Assembly: GCA_963555835.3 (NCBI GenBank)
Contig: CAUVWZ020000002.1
Span: forward strand, 1,984,001-2,048,000
Length of the DNA: 64,000 bases
Reading direction: 5' to 3'
Source: JAPUME01 sp027294185
GTDB lineage: Bacteria > Acidobacteriota > Terriglobia > UBA7540 > JAPUME01
Shown here: positions 1-8,445 of the stretch, one piece after another
How positions within the stretch are numbered: the stretch's first letter is position 1
How the letters are laid out: every line of letters starts with the position of its first letter
Notes under the pieces: model-generated
Database searches by the model: none
Seen by the model: only the letters and a program-made list of their open reading frames with translations
What the model was told of the DNA's origin: nothing
Translations under genes and position numbers: made by a program

Positions 1-1740
1 CTTTCGGACCCGCCGTGCGAAAACCTGGGCTCCATCTTCCGGGGTGCCCGGAAGTACGGCCAGGAATTCGTCCGGCCCGTAGCGGAGAACGAAATCATTT
101 TGCCGCGCCGTCTTCTGAATCAGGTCTGCAGCCTGGCTCACCACCGCCTCGCCTTCGGCGCCATCCACTCCTCCCGTGGCCGGATCAGGGCCGTTGACTC
201 CCGCCAGGACGAAAGAGACGGAACTGTTGCTCCAATCCGCGCGCGAAACCTCCCGCGCCATCACATCCGGGAGAGCCTGCCGGTCCAATGCCTTGGTCAA
301 CGGGTCCAGCGGCAACTGCCCGGAGAAGAATCGCGCTTCCAGATAATTGGAGAGGATAAACCTTCTCAAGCGGCTGATATCAGCCTGCCTCTTCTGCAGG
401 TACCAGGAGCTCAATCCCACGACACCGACCAACCCGGATATCCAGTAGATGAATTGCTCCCGCAGGATCGTCCCCAGATCCAAGCGGGGGATCAGCGTGG
501 GAAACGAAAGCCCTGCGATGAGTAACAGAGTCAATGCGCCGAGCAAAGTAACGCCCGCTCTCCAGAGTTTCCAGTTTCGGGTTTCCAGTTGGGCCAGCTC
601 TTCCACCAGGGGAGGTTGAGGATCACCTTCGGCCGCGGCGTGCTTCCGGAAGAATTCGCGTCCAAAGGAAATCAGGGCGTCTGTGGCGCGACGCCGCGCC
701 CGCTGGCCGGACTCTTCCTCGGTCGTATGGAAGCTGGCCAGAAGCATGGTGAGCTCATACACCGGCTTGGCATAATTCGGAGCCAACCGTGCCGCCTGGC
801 GAAGCGACTCCTGGGCGTCCGGATACCTTCCGGCCTTTTGTTGCTCGACGGCTTTGCGGAGATATTTCTCCGCCTTCAATTCCCCCGAATCCCGAACCTC
901 TCCTCCACCCCCATTCTCGAGCTCCTGAAAGAGGGGCACAGCAGTGGCCTTTGCCACATCGGCCACCTCGGAGGATACTTCCTCGGGAATGGGCTCTTCG
1001 ATTTCTTCAGCTTCAGGGGCGAATTCCAGAACTTTCACACTCGACCGATAGTCGAGAAAGCCGGAGACGATCAGGGCCGTCAATGCCCCGAGACGGTCCG
1101 GCTCTTGCGGCCCCGCCGAGGCCACCAGATCAGCGATGGGAGTCTCTTCCTGCACCAAACGAATCAGGTTCTGTTCCTGCGGCAGGAGCCAGGCAATGCT
1201 GTCGGGCTGAGGAACGGTGGCGGAAGCGACAGTCGCATCCGGAGCTTCCAGCAGTGGCAGAAACCGCTTGGGATCGGACTTTCGTACCGACTGAAGAATC
1301 TGAGGAATCGTCGGCACCAGCACCAGGTAGTCCTCATCCACATAAACGTGCTTTTCAAAAACGAATTTCCCCGCCGTCAGAGAGAACAGAGTCTGGAAAA
1401 TTCCCACTACCTGCTCTTTGAGGCCTTCCCTGACGTCGTTCTCGCTGAGGATGCCCAATTCCACAAGGATTCGCCCCAGTCGGCAGCCGGGCTCGACCAG
1501 CGCGGTGGCCTTGTCGTACTCTGCCGGCCCGATGCGTCCCTGCTGCAACAACCTTTCGCCGAAGCCGTCGCTGGCAAGGCTGCTGGATGCGTAAACGATT
1601 TCACCGTCCAGAAAGTAGATTGCCTTGCGGATTCTGCCCACCTGCACGCGCAGCGAACCGCTCAAATGCTCCACGGCGATGTGGCGCATCAGGAAGAAGA
1701 TTGTGTAGCTTTCCAGTTGACCTTTGAGGGATTGCGTCAT
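1..1740 (-). CDS. DUF4388 sensor protein with membrane segments and degenerate GGDEF domain (3' end cut by window edge)
   Basis: The reading frame opens with ATG at 1740 and stays open for 580 codons to the window edge, so the C-terminus is missing. Residues 1-140 resemble the DUF4388 (PATAN-like) domain; the start is MTQSLKGQLESY. A TPR-like stretch (about 265-310) follows, then two hydrophobic helices around 400-460. The last 110 residues look like a GGDEF domain: DPLTKALDRQAL matches the usual DPLTGLLNRRAL, and RYGPDEF stands where RYGGDEF is expected. The Gly-to-Pro change in the signature suggests it may not make c-di-GMP. DUF4388 proteins are common in gliding and two-component systems. 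The gene is divergent from the AIM24 gene. Family assignment is by eye; the role is inferred. Confidence 0.75.
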   Translation of the reverse strand, partial: MTQSLKGQLESYTIFFLMRHIAVEHLSGSLRVQVGRIRKAIYFLDGEIVYASSSLASDGFGERLLQQGRIGPAEYDKATALVEPGCRLGRILVELGILSENDVREGLKEQVVGIFQTLFSLTAGKFVFEKHVYVDEDYLVLVPTIPQILQSVRKSDPKRFLPLLEAPDATVASATVPQPDSIAWLLPQEQNLIRLVQEETPIADLVASAGPQEPDRLGALTALIVSGFLDYRSSVKVLEFAPEAEEIEEPIPEEVSSEVADVAKATAVPLFQELENGGGGEVRDSGELKAEKYLRKAVEQQKAGRYPDAQESLRQAARLAPNYAKPVYELTMLLASFHTTEEESGQRARRRATDALISFGREFFRKHAAAEGDPQPPLVEELAQLETRNWKLWRAGVTLLGALTLLLIAGLSFPTLIPRLDLGTILREQFIYWISGLVGVVGLSSWYLQKRQADISRLRRFILSNYLEARFFSGQLPLDPLTKALDRQALPDVMAREVSRADWSNSSVSFVLAGVNGPDPATGGVDGAEGEAVVSQAADLIQKTARQNDFVLRYGPDEFLAVLPGTPEDGAQVFARRVRK

Positions 1741-2146
1741 GAAATCGCTGACTCTTGTGCGGCGGGATCAGTGGCTGCGGACGCAGGGAGGTCGAATTGA
1801 ACCGGATCGCTGCAGGGGGCCGATGCCGGCAGGAAATATGTTAAAGATACCTGACTGCACGTCGCGGATTTGTGAACAGGCTTGCAGCAGAAGTATTTCG
1901 CCAGGTTACTCACGAATGGCCCCTTCGGATCCTCCCTGTTTTCGTTACCCGGCCGTCGTTTTGCTGCCCGGATGCCGCGCGCGCAAATGCGTCCCTATGA
2001 TAGCAGAAAAGGGCAAGGAAACATCGCATTCGGGACTCATTCGCCCTAGGTCTCGGACTTGGGTGGTTTCCGTTGTAAACTGGCTGCGCCACCGGATGCT
2101 GCGGTGGGCTGAATGCCGATTTTCCGACCCATCAGGAGGAATCGCC
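1741..2146. other. Intergenic region between divergent genes
   Basis: These 406 bases separate two divergent starts and must hold both promoters. I saw no -10/-35 pair that I trust. The short open frames on both strands have no recognisable protein content. The only clear signal is the ribosome binding site AGGAGGA at 2134-2140, which belongs to the downstream AIM24 gene. Confidence 0.5.
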
Positions 2147-2914
2147 ATGGGCGACGTCATCGATTACAAAATTCACGGAGACGACATGCAATTGGTCGAA
2201 ATCGAACTCGACCCGGGCGAGGGCGTTCGTGCCGAAGCCGGGGCCATGATGTACATGGGACCGGGAATCGAGATGCAGACCTCCACAGGCGGGGGAATGT
2301 TCAAGGGGTTCAAGCGCATGATCACGGGTGAAAGCTTTTTCATCACCACCTTTCTCCACAACGGAGGCGGCAAGGGCCACGTCGCCTTCGCAGCCCCTTA
2401 TCCAGGCAAAATCATTCCTCTGGACCTGGAAAAAGTCGGCGGCACTTTTCTCTGCCAAAAGGACGCCTTCCTGTGCGCCGCCCGGGGAATTGAAATTGAA
2501 GTCGCCTTCACGAAAAGGATCGGGGCAGGACTCTTCGGCGGTGAGGGGTTCATCCTGCAACGGCTGGAAGGGAGGGGGTTGGCGTTCATCCATGCAGGCG
2601 GGACAATTATCAAGAGAGACCTGGCGCGTGGCGAGCATCTGCGCGTCGATACCGGCTGCCTCGTGGCGTTCTCACCCAGTGTGAGTTACGACATCCAATT
2701 TATCGGTGGATTCAAGAATGCGCTTTTCGGCGGCGAGGGATTGTTCCTGGCTCAACTCACGGGACCGGGACCCGTCTATCTCCAAAGCCTGCCTTTCTCG
2801 CGCCTTGCCGACCGGATCTTCGCCGCCGCCCGGTTCCAGCAGCGCGGCGAACGCACCGGCATCGCGGGCCTGGGTGGCGGTCTGCTGGGCGGCCTGATCA
2901 GCGGGGATCGATAG
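2147..2914 (+). CDS. AIM24 / TIGR00266 family protein
   Basis: A 255-residue protein whose ATG follows AGGAGGA by six bases. The open frame extends upstream to 1724, but this start is clearly better. The sequence matches the AIM24 family along its length: a beta-rich, Gly-rich fold with repeated segments such as AEAGAMMYMGPGIEMQT, GGGMFKGFKRMITGESFF and GGEGLFLAQLTGPGPVY, and a glycine-rich C-terminus (GLGGGLLGGLISG). No signal peptide or membrane helix is visible, so it is probably cytosolic. The bacterial function is not established; the family is named after a yeast mitochondrial protein needed for respiratory complex organisation. It is a single gene with no operon partner on its strand. 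Confidence 0.85.
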   Translation: MGDVIDYKIHGDDMQLVEIELDPGEGVRAEAGAMMYMGPGIEMQTSTGGGMFKGFKRMITGESFFITTFLHNGGGKGHVAFAAPYPGKIIPLDLEKVGGTFLCQKDAFLCAARGIEIEVAFTKRIGAGLFGGEGFILQRLEGRGLAFIHAGGTIIKRDLARGEHLRVDTGCLVAFSPSVSYDIQFIGGFKNALFGGEGLFLAQLTGPGPVYLQSLPFSRLADRIFAAARFQQRGERTGIAGLGGGLLGGLISGDR

Positions 2915-3105
2915 AATCTGTGGGGGTGTTGGAAACTCACATTAAGGATTGGGTGGCCGAACAGAAGTCGGCGAGGTAATTCAAATCAGGGTTCGCTTCT
3001 CAAGTTTGGGCGCCGCATCCCTTCCCAAGGAAAGGGTGGAGAAAAGACGGCTAACTCCTGGTTTAGGTGCGGGAGGGGGGTGGCCCTTCACAAGTCGGTC
3101 GGAAA

Positions 3106-5490
3106 TTACAGTGCGCGGGCTACGAGCAGCGTAATGTCATCTTCCTGTTCGCGGCCGCTGAACCGTTCTACTGCGGAGGTAACGGCATCGAGAAGGGCCG
3201 CAGACGGCAGGTTCCGGTTTTCTTTGAGGACCGCAATCAGGCGATCATCGCCGAACATCTCTCCCTGGTCGCTCGCCGCTTCCGGGACACCGTCGGTAAA
3301 GGCCACCAGAGTGTCTCCCGGAGCAAGCGTTACCTCCGCGGTGGAACAGGTCCAATCCTCAAACAATCCCAGCACCGTAGCGGTCGAGGTCAGCCGCTCG
3401 ACGGCCCCGTCGGTCCGGAGCAGCACCGGCGGATTGTGGCCGCAGTTTGCGTACCGTAAACGGCGCGTCTGTTCCTCGTAGTATGCAAAGAAAAGAGTGA
3501 CGAAGTAGTTTTCCGCCGTTGAGTCGTAAAAGAGTCGGTTCACCGATTCGAGCCAGCGCCCAATATCCTCGCGGGCCACCGCGTACTGGCTGCGAAGATT
3601 AGCCTGGAGCGTGGCCATCATCAGCGCCGCAGAGATACCCTTCCCCACCACATCACCCAGGACCAGCCCTAACTCGCCGGGACCGAAGTCAAGAAAGTCA
3701 TAGTAGTCGCCGCCGACCGCGCGAGCCTGGATGCAGCCGCCGGCGTAGTCGAGCGTCGCAATCTCCGGCTTCCTGCGGGGAAACAGTCTCCCCTGAACCT
3801 CGCGGGCGATTGACATTTCATGTTCCGCGCGCCGCTCCGCCTCCATCCTCTCGGCGATATTCTCTGCCAGGCCGATGCTCTCCAGGGCAATTCCGGCCTG
3901 GCTTGCGACGGAAGCCAGGAGCCGCTTGTCTTCGCGCGAGTAGGGTTCCTCGGAGAGCCGCAGGCCCAGGGCCACGAGACCCATCAACCGCTCGTCGCGC
4001 CCGAGCATCGGCACCAAACACTCTGCATGGAGTGAAGCCAGGGTTGAGAGCTCACCACCGTCGCCGGTACCCGCCGGCGGCACATAGCAGGGACGGCCCC
4101 GGCGCGCGACTTCCCTGAGGGCGGGCAAGTCCGAAGGGATGGTTTCGAGACCACTCGGCACCCCTCCGAGCTCGGCACAGAAACTGCCATCACCGGTCTT
4201 CAGGTAGACTGCGAGAAAACTGGGCTGCAGGGCTTCCCGGAGATGACATTCGAGCAAGGTCACCAAATCCTTTCGGTTGGCTGCTGTCCTCGCCTTCTCC
4301 CCCAGGTCCTCCAGAATCAGCCGGGCGTCGTAGGCGCTGCGGAAGAAAGCTCGATCGATTCGACTCGTCACTTGCCTGCCAACCTGTCTCCCGGCCCAAA
4401 CCGACAGCAGCCCGAACCCGGCTCCGGCAATCAATACCCCGGGAACCGCACTTTCCGGGCACGCCCACGGCTCAACGAGGCGCCACAGGAACGTGGTAAA
4501 AACTATCGTGATTCCCACAACAGCCCATACCAGCAGAATTGTGAAGCCTCGCTGAACCAGAAAATACCGCGCACTTCTTTTCAGGAGCACCGGAAGTTCC
4601 AGGACCCGATGCTTTAGGACCGCATAGGCAAACGATAAAGGCAGCAGCCATTGAGCCATGACAACGGGAATGATGACCCAGATCGGTTGGTCCTGGAATC
4701 CGGCGCCGGTTGAGATCGCCACAAGTCCCAAGAGCAATACCGGTGTCAACGCCGCGACCGCACCATACACAATGACCCGCGCCTTGCGGCGGGCTTCGGC
4801 GGAGGGGGACCGGAGGCTTGTGCCCACGAGCGACCCCAGACCCAACCCGAAACCGCTAAAAGCATAAAATAAATATACGGCCCCCAACGGACCCGCCATA
4901 AGACTCTCCTCGGCTAATACCGCAATACTGCCCACACGCGACGAGAGCCACCACCAGGCGAAGGCAAATATCGCCCCCGTTACCAGATACCCTCTCTTCA
5001 GCCAGGGAACCCTCCGGTCCAGAGGCGAGGGGGCCGGAAACACCGCGAAGAAGTAGTAGAAGACACCGGGAAGGAATCCTCCCAACAACGTGGAATACGA
5101 CAGGGCAAAGGCTCGCAGGGAGGGATGAATGGTGGCTTCCGGGACCGGGGGCCCGGCAAGGAAGCCCCCAAAAAGCAAGGCCAGCATCCAGGCATTCGAG
5201 TCGCGCACTCGGAAGAAAAGAACCACGAGCCCAACGGCCAGAAACGGGAGCGGATAGAAGCTGATGATCTTGAGCGCGGCAGCCTGGGCGGTGGTCAGAG
5301 TCCCAAAGGGCTCCGAGGGGGATCGCGGGCCCAGCCGAAAACTCAATTCAATCGGCTCGCTCTCTCCCGCGCGCTCCACCGTCAACCTCACCTCATCGCC
5401 CGGACGACCCCGCGTGACAATATTGTAGTAGGGGTCCATGGCGGACATCGGCTGCGCGTTGATGGCCCGAATGTGATCACCGGGTTGCAA
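3106..5490 (-). CDS. PDZ/membrane/GAF/SpoIIE-type PP2C phosphatase (main part of an apparently frameshifted gene)
   Basis: A 794-residue frame that begins inside a PDZ domain (LQPGDHIRAINAQP). About eight hydrophobic helices (residues 65-340) follow, then a GAF-like region (400-530) and a C-terminal SpoIIE/PP2C phosphatase. The phosphatase motifs are intact: GGDYYDF, GDVVGKG, NCGHNPP, FTDGVPEA and DDITLLVA. Such enzymes dephosphorylate anti-sigma-factor antagonists in partner-switching pathways; the membrane and GAF parts would be the sensor. The first codon (TTG at 5490) is not a real start. The N-terminal anchor and first half of the PDZ lie in another frame upstream (5477-5689), and deleting one base from the CCCC run at 5491-5494 joins them perfectly. 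Kinase or antagonist partners are not in the window. Confidence 0.85.
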   Translation of the reverse strand: MQPGDHIRAINAQPMSAMDPYYNIVTRGRPGDEVRLTVERAGESEPIELSFRLGPRSPSEPFGTLTTAQAAALKIISFYPLPFLAVGLVVLFFRVRDSNAWMLALLFGGFLAGPPVPEATIHPSLRAFALSYSTLLGGFLPGVFYYFFAVFPAPSPLDRRVPWLKRGYLVTGAIFAFAWWWLSSRVGSIAVLAEESLMAGPLGAVYLFYAFSGFGLGLGSLVGTSLRSPSAEARRKARVIVYGAVAALTPVLLLGLVAISTGAGFQDQPIWVIIPVVMAQWLLPLSFAYAVLKHRVLELPVLLKRSARYFLVQRGFTILLVWAVVGITIVFTTFLWRLVEPWACPESAVPGVLIAGAGFGLLSVWAGRQVGRQVTSRIDRAFFRSAYDARLILEDLGEKARTAANRKDLVTLLECHLREALQPSFLAVYLKTGDGSFCAELGGVPSGLETIPSDLPALREVARRGRPCYVPPAGTGDGGELSTLASLHAECLVPMLGRDERLMGLVALGLRLSEEPYSREDKRLLASVASQAGIALESIGLAENIAERMEAERRAEHEMSIAREVQGRLFPRRKPEIATLDYAGGCIQARAVGGDYYDFLDFGPGELGLVLGDVVGKGISAALMMATLQANLRSQYAVAREDIGRWLESVNRLFYDSTAENYFVTLFFAYYEEQTRRLRYANCGHNPPVLLRTDGAVERLTSTATVLGLFEDWTCSTAEVTLAPGDTLVAFTDGVPEAASDQGEMFGDDRLIAVLKENRNLPSAALLDAVTSAVERFSGREQEDDITLLVARAL

Positions 5491-5689
5491 CCCCGGCGGT
5501 GCCCTCCCTCACCTCGGAGACGTGAAGGCAGGAAGTCTTCCCGGAAAACTTGCAGGAGACACCCAGTCCCGCCGTGGGTTGCTGACGGATGTAGTACATC
5601 CAGACGGCGCTATAGAGGACCATCACGGCGCCAAACAGCGCCGCGGCTCCTATCAATATCGGTCGCGGAAGCGAGGTGAGTTTACCCAT
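5477..5689 (-). CDS. N-terminal fragment (membrane anchor plus start of PDZ) of the SpoIIE phosphatase gene
   Basis: A 70-codon frame starting with ATG at 5689. It encodes a short basic N-terminus, one strong hydrophobic helix (about residues 10-34) and then GLGVSCKFSGKTSCLHVSEVREGTAG, the first strands of a PDZ domain. It ends at a TGA two residues after the point where the rest of the PDZ continues one base out of frame. Read with one G fewer at 5491-5494, the junction becomes VREGTAG-LQPGDHI, a textbook PDZ sequence. So this is the true 5' end of the gene at 3106-5490, which would be about 861 codons in all. A real pseudogene and a sequence error fit equally well. Confidence 0.7.
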   Translation of the reverse strand: MGKLTSLPRPILIGAAALFGAVMVLYSAVWMYYIRQQPTAGLGVSCKFSGKTSCLHVSEVREGTAGVATR

Positions 5690-5971
5690 GGGATGAGGTT
5701 CTCATTATAAGCCCATCCAGGCGCTGCAGGGTTCCCTACCGTCGGATGCCGGCAGGCCCACCACTCCGAGGGGAGGGATCCAATTCCACAATTTGCGGGA
5801 ATGATTGCGTTGAGAGATGGCTGGGAGCACAACCTTGCTGAACCGGGTGAAATCACTGGTGTTTCTTGCAGGTCAAATCAACCATGCAGATGCAAATCTA
5901 CGAGCGCCCTCGACAACCGACGGATACCCCGCTCCGTCGGCCCTACATGGCATACGGTGTCCAGCACCTGA

Positions 5972-7387
5972 TTAAGCAGCGCCCGGCGGCAGGGGTCCGT
6001 CGAGCACGAGCGGCGGGTGCTGGATGGGCGCATACGGATAGACGGCCACGCGGAGGTCGCCGCGGTGCTGCTTCTGCAGTCTTTCAACCACCTCCTGCCA
6101 TTGCGAGGCGAAGCGTGTTCCCCCGGGGAAGCGGGTGCGGTCCCGCTGCTGCATCGTCCCGGTATAGACGATGAACTGGGAAGAGTTTTCAAGGGGGCTC
6201 AGGCGACGCCCTTTGGCATCCCAAAACAGCGCGTGCTCATAGCGCCAACGCTCGCCCATGTAGTGGAGCGATTCAAGACCGGGTGAGTATTGGGTGATCA
6301 GCACGACCGAGCCACCGTCGCGCAGTCCCCGCCGAGCCCAGCCCAACCCGTTAAAAGCCTGAGCATTCTGCGGGTAAGCGTTGATAATCACTACGTCGGC
6401 TCCTTCGGCCTGTTCGGTCCGATAGTGCCGGATGGCGCTATGACAGGCCACGCGGTGAGACTCAATGACGTCTCCGGCAAAGATTCCCGTCACCTCGCGC
6501 CTTCCGTTGTAGAGAGTCTGGACAGTGAAATCGACACGGGCCAGTTGCGCGGCCTCTTCCATATCTTTCCGGCACTCATTCGTGTAGATTTTGGCCGCAC
6601 CCACGGTACGGTTGTGATTCTGGCCCACCCCCGCGATGGTCCGGTGTATAAAATCGATCGACTCGGCCCAGCAGATACCGGGGAGAACGGCTTTTGCGCC
6701 GCCGCCGAAGCCCGCCGTGCCGTGAATCTTGATCCCGCTGATGCAGACTCTCAGGTCCGCGCGCGCGAAGTGGTGATTGATCTTGATGACGTTTCCGCGG
6801 CTGGTAGTCCCCACTTCCGTGACCTGTTCCCAGATATTGTGGTTCGCCCAGGGGAACCGCCCGGCCAGGTTTACTCCGAGCTTGCGGCTCACCTCCGATG
6901 CGTGCATGGGCTGGTGCGACCCGTAGGAGGTCAAAAGAAGTATTCGCTCCTCCGGGATGCCGGCTGCCTTCAATTCTTCAATCACAATCGGAAGAATCCT
7001 GAAGGTCGGCGTGGGACGCGAGAGGTCATCAAAGGTGATGACGGCGTTCTGCTTCCCGGCAGCCAACTCTCGGAGAGGTTTCGTGCCGATGGGCTTTTGA
7101 ATTTTGGCTCGTATCTCTTCGGGTGAGAGCACGGGGGCCGTGTTGCCCTCCATGTGATAAACACGCGTATCCCAGGAAGGCGGAAGCCAGAGATCTTCGG
7201 TAAGGTCGCCGTAGTGCTCGTGGGTGGAGACAGCAAACTTGCCGGACGGACCCGCCTGGAAGACGGGTGAGGCGCCCCGGGAATCGGCCGCGCGGGCCGT
7301 TGGCAATCCGGCCAAGGCCATGCCGCCCACGGCCGTGCCGAGGGTGGTGCTCAAAAAACCGCGTCGTGAAACTTTTCCCTTCCCCAT
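5972..7387 (-). CDS. Tat-exported LarA-like (lactate racemase family) protein
   Basis: A 471-residue protein starting ten bases after GGAGGAAG. It opens with a twin-arginine signal (SRRGFL at residues 7-12, hydrophobic core, ARA cleavage site near 33), so it is predicted to be exported folded. The rest matches the LarA N-terminal family (DUF2088): TFDDLSRPTP, TSYGSHQPM, and HGTAGFGGGAKAVLPG. The last segment keeps the His and the Lys that in characterised LarA bind the nickel-pincer cofactor. LarA itself is cytoplasmic, so a Tat version suggests a periplasmic 2-hydroxyacid racemase or epimerase with an unknown substrate. It lies 47 bp downstream of a sugar-epimerase-like gene on the same strand, which fits carbohydrate or hydroxyacid metabolism. 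The substrate is inferred. Confidence 0.8.
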   Translation of the reverse strand: MGKGKVSRRGFLSTTLGTAVGGMALAGLPTARAADSRGASPVFQAGPSGKFAVSTHEHYGDLTEDLWLPPSWDTRVYHMEGNTAPVLSPEEIRAKIQKPIGTKPLRELAAGKQNAVITFDDLSRPTPTFRILPIVIEELKAAGIPEERILLLTSYGSHQPMHASEVSRKLGVNLAGRFPWANHNIWEQVTEVGTTSRGNVIKINHHFARADLRVCISGIKIHGTAGFGGGAKAVLPGICWAESIDFIHRTIAGVGQNHNRTVGAAKIYTNECRKDMEEAAQLARVDFTVQTLYNGRREVTGIFAGDVIESHRVACHSAIRHYRTEQAEGADVVIINAYPQNAQAFNGLGWARRGLRDGGSVVLITQYSPGLESLHYMGERWRYEHALFWDAKGRRLSPLENSSQFIVYTGTMQQRDRTRFPGGTRFASQWQEVVERLQKQHRGDLRVAVYPYAPIQHPPLVLDGPLPPGAA

Positions 7388-7434
7388 GACATCTTCCTCC
7401 TTCAGCGCTCTTTTAGCTTACTTTCAGCCCACTT

Positions 7435-8379
7435 TCAAGTAATCTCCGGAATTCCCTCCGACGGCTCCGCTTCCTCCCCACTTTCCTCTGCTTGAGCGGG
7501 TTTGACCGGTTCAGGCTGGCTTTCCTCTCCCACCCCGGCGAGTTCACGAAGAAACGCAATGCTCTCGGCGACAAAGGTGTCGGCATCGGGAAACAGCGGC
7601 CGCCAGATGGAAGCAGCCCGGGAAATCCCCGGCAGGGCATAACCGAAAGTCTCAACCACGAGACGGCCCCCGTAGCTGACCCTGCCGAGCGCGTCTTGAA
7701 TCCCTTCCCAATCGATGTTCCCGGTGCCCGGAATGCCACGGTCATTTTCTGAGATGTGAACATGGGTGATCAGGAAATTGCAGCTTAAGATCGCCTGCGC
7801 CACGTCCTTTTCTTCCAGGTTGGCGTGGAAGGTGTCGAACAGGATTCCGATGCTCGGGTGGTCCACCTCCTGCACGAACTTCTTGGCGTCGGCGGCGGTG
7901 TTGAGGAAGTAGGTTTCAAAACGGTTGAGCGGCTCGACGGCGATGGATACTCCCTTATCTTCGGCCATCTTTGCAATTTCCTTGTAGCATCGGACGGCAC
8001 GCTTCCATTCCCCCAGCCTGCGTGGCTTGCCGGAGATGAAGCCCACCGGAGAATAGAGGGGTCCGGCAATCATGTCGCAGCCGATTTCAGCCGCCACATC
8101 GATACACTTGCGAATGAACCGTAAACCGGCCCGACGGGCCCGTTCCGAGTCCGAACCCAGATGGGCTTTGGGCGGAAGCGCCGCGCAGATGCTGACATCC
8201 AGCTCATGGTCGTCCAACAATTCCTTGACCTGATTCACCTTGAGCCGGTCCGGGTCGAGCAGGGGGATTTCGACCGTGTCATATCCCGCTCTCCTTACCT
8301 TCTTCAGCAAAGGATAGGTGGATCGCTTCAACGCCTCGGTCCACAAAAACAGATTCAGTCCCAGCTTGTTCGCCATCAT
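7435..8379 (-). CDS. Sugar epimerase/isomerase-like TIM barrel (AP endonuclease 2 / D-tagatose 3-epimerase family)
   Basis: About 314 residues. I start at the double ATG at 8374-8379, just behind GAGAGGAG, rather than at the in-frame upstream codon at 8412. The fold is a xylose-isomerase-like TIM barrel. Likely metal ligands of the epimerase family are visible: Glu in VEPLNRFE, Asp in FDTFH, His in HVHISENDRG and Glu in VVETFG. The ENDRG segment with GTGNIDW is typical of the D-psicose/D-tagatose 3-epimerase group. The last 30 residues are acidic and probably disordered. It is upstream of the LarA-like gene on the same strand, likely the same transcript, suggesting use of an unusual sugar or keto-sugar. 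The exact substrate cannot be told. Confidence 0.8.
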   Translation of the reverse strand: MMANKLGLNLFLWTEALKRSTYPLLKKVRRAGYDTVEIPLLDPDRLKVNQVKELLDDHELDVSICAALPPKAHLGSDSERARRAGLRFIRKCIDVAAEIGCDMIAGPLYSPVGFISGKPRRLGEWKRAVRCYKEIAKMAEDKGVSIAVEPLNRFETYFLNTAADAKKFVQEVDHPSIGILFDTFHANLEEKDVAQAILSCNFLITHVHISENDRGIPGTGNIDWEGIQDALGRVSYGGRLVVETFGYALPGISRAASIWRPLFPDADTFVAESIAFLRELAGVGEESQPEPVKPAQAEESGEEAEPSEGIPEIT

Positions 8380-8445
8380 TCGCTCCTCTCGCGGCGGAAC
8401 ATTCGAATCCATAGAATGGAAGTGGTCACGATCCCTACACGGTTT

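Noticed and set aside
589..1800. A 403-codon plus-strand open frame at the left end
   Set aside because: It is antisense to the DUF4388 gene, whose translation gives clear domains; the plus frame does not.
5481..5500. Selenocysteine readthrough of the TGA that ends the 70-codon PDZ fragment, given tRNA-Sec in the window
   Set aside because: The frame after that TGA is not PDZ-like; the PDZ continues one base out of frame, so a frameshift explains it better.
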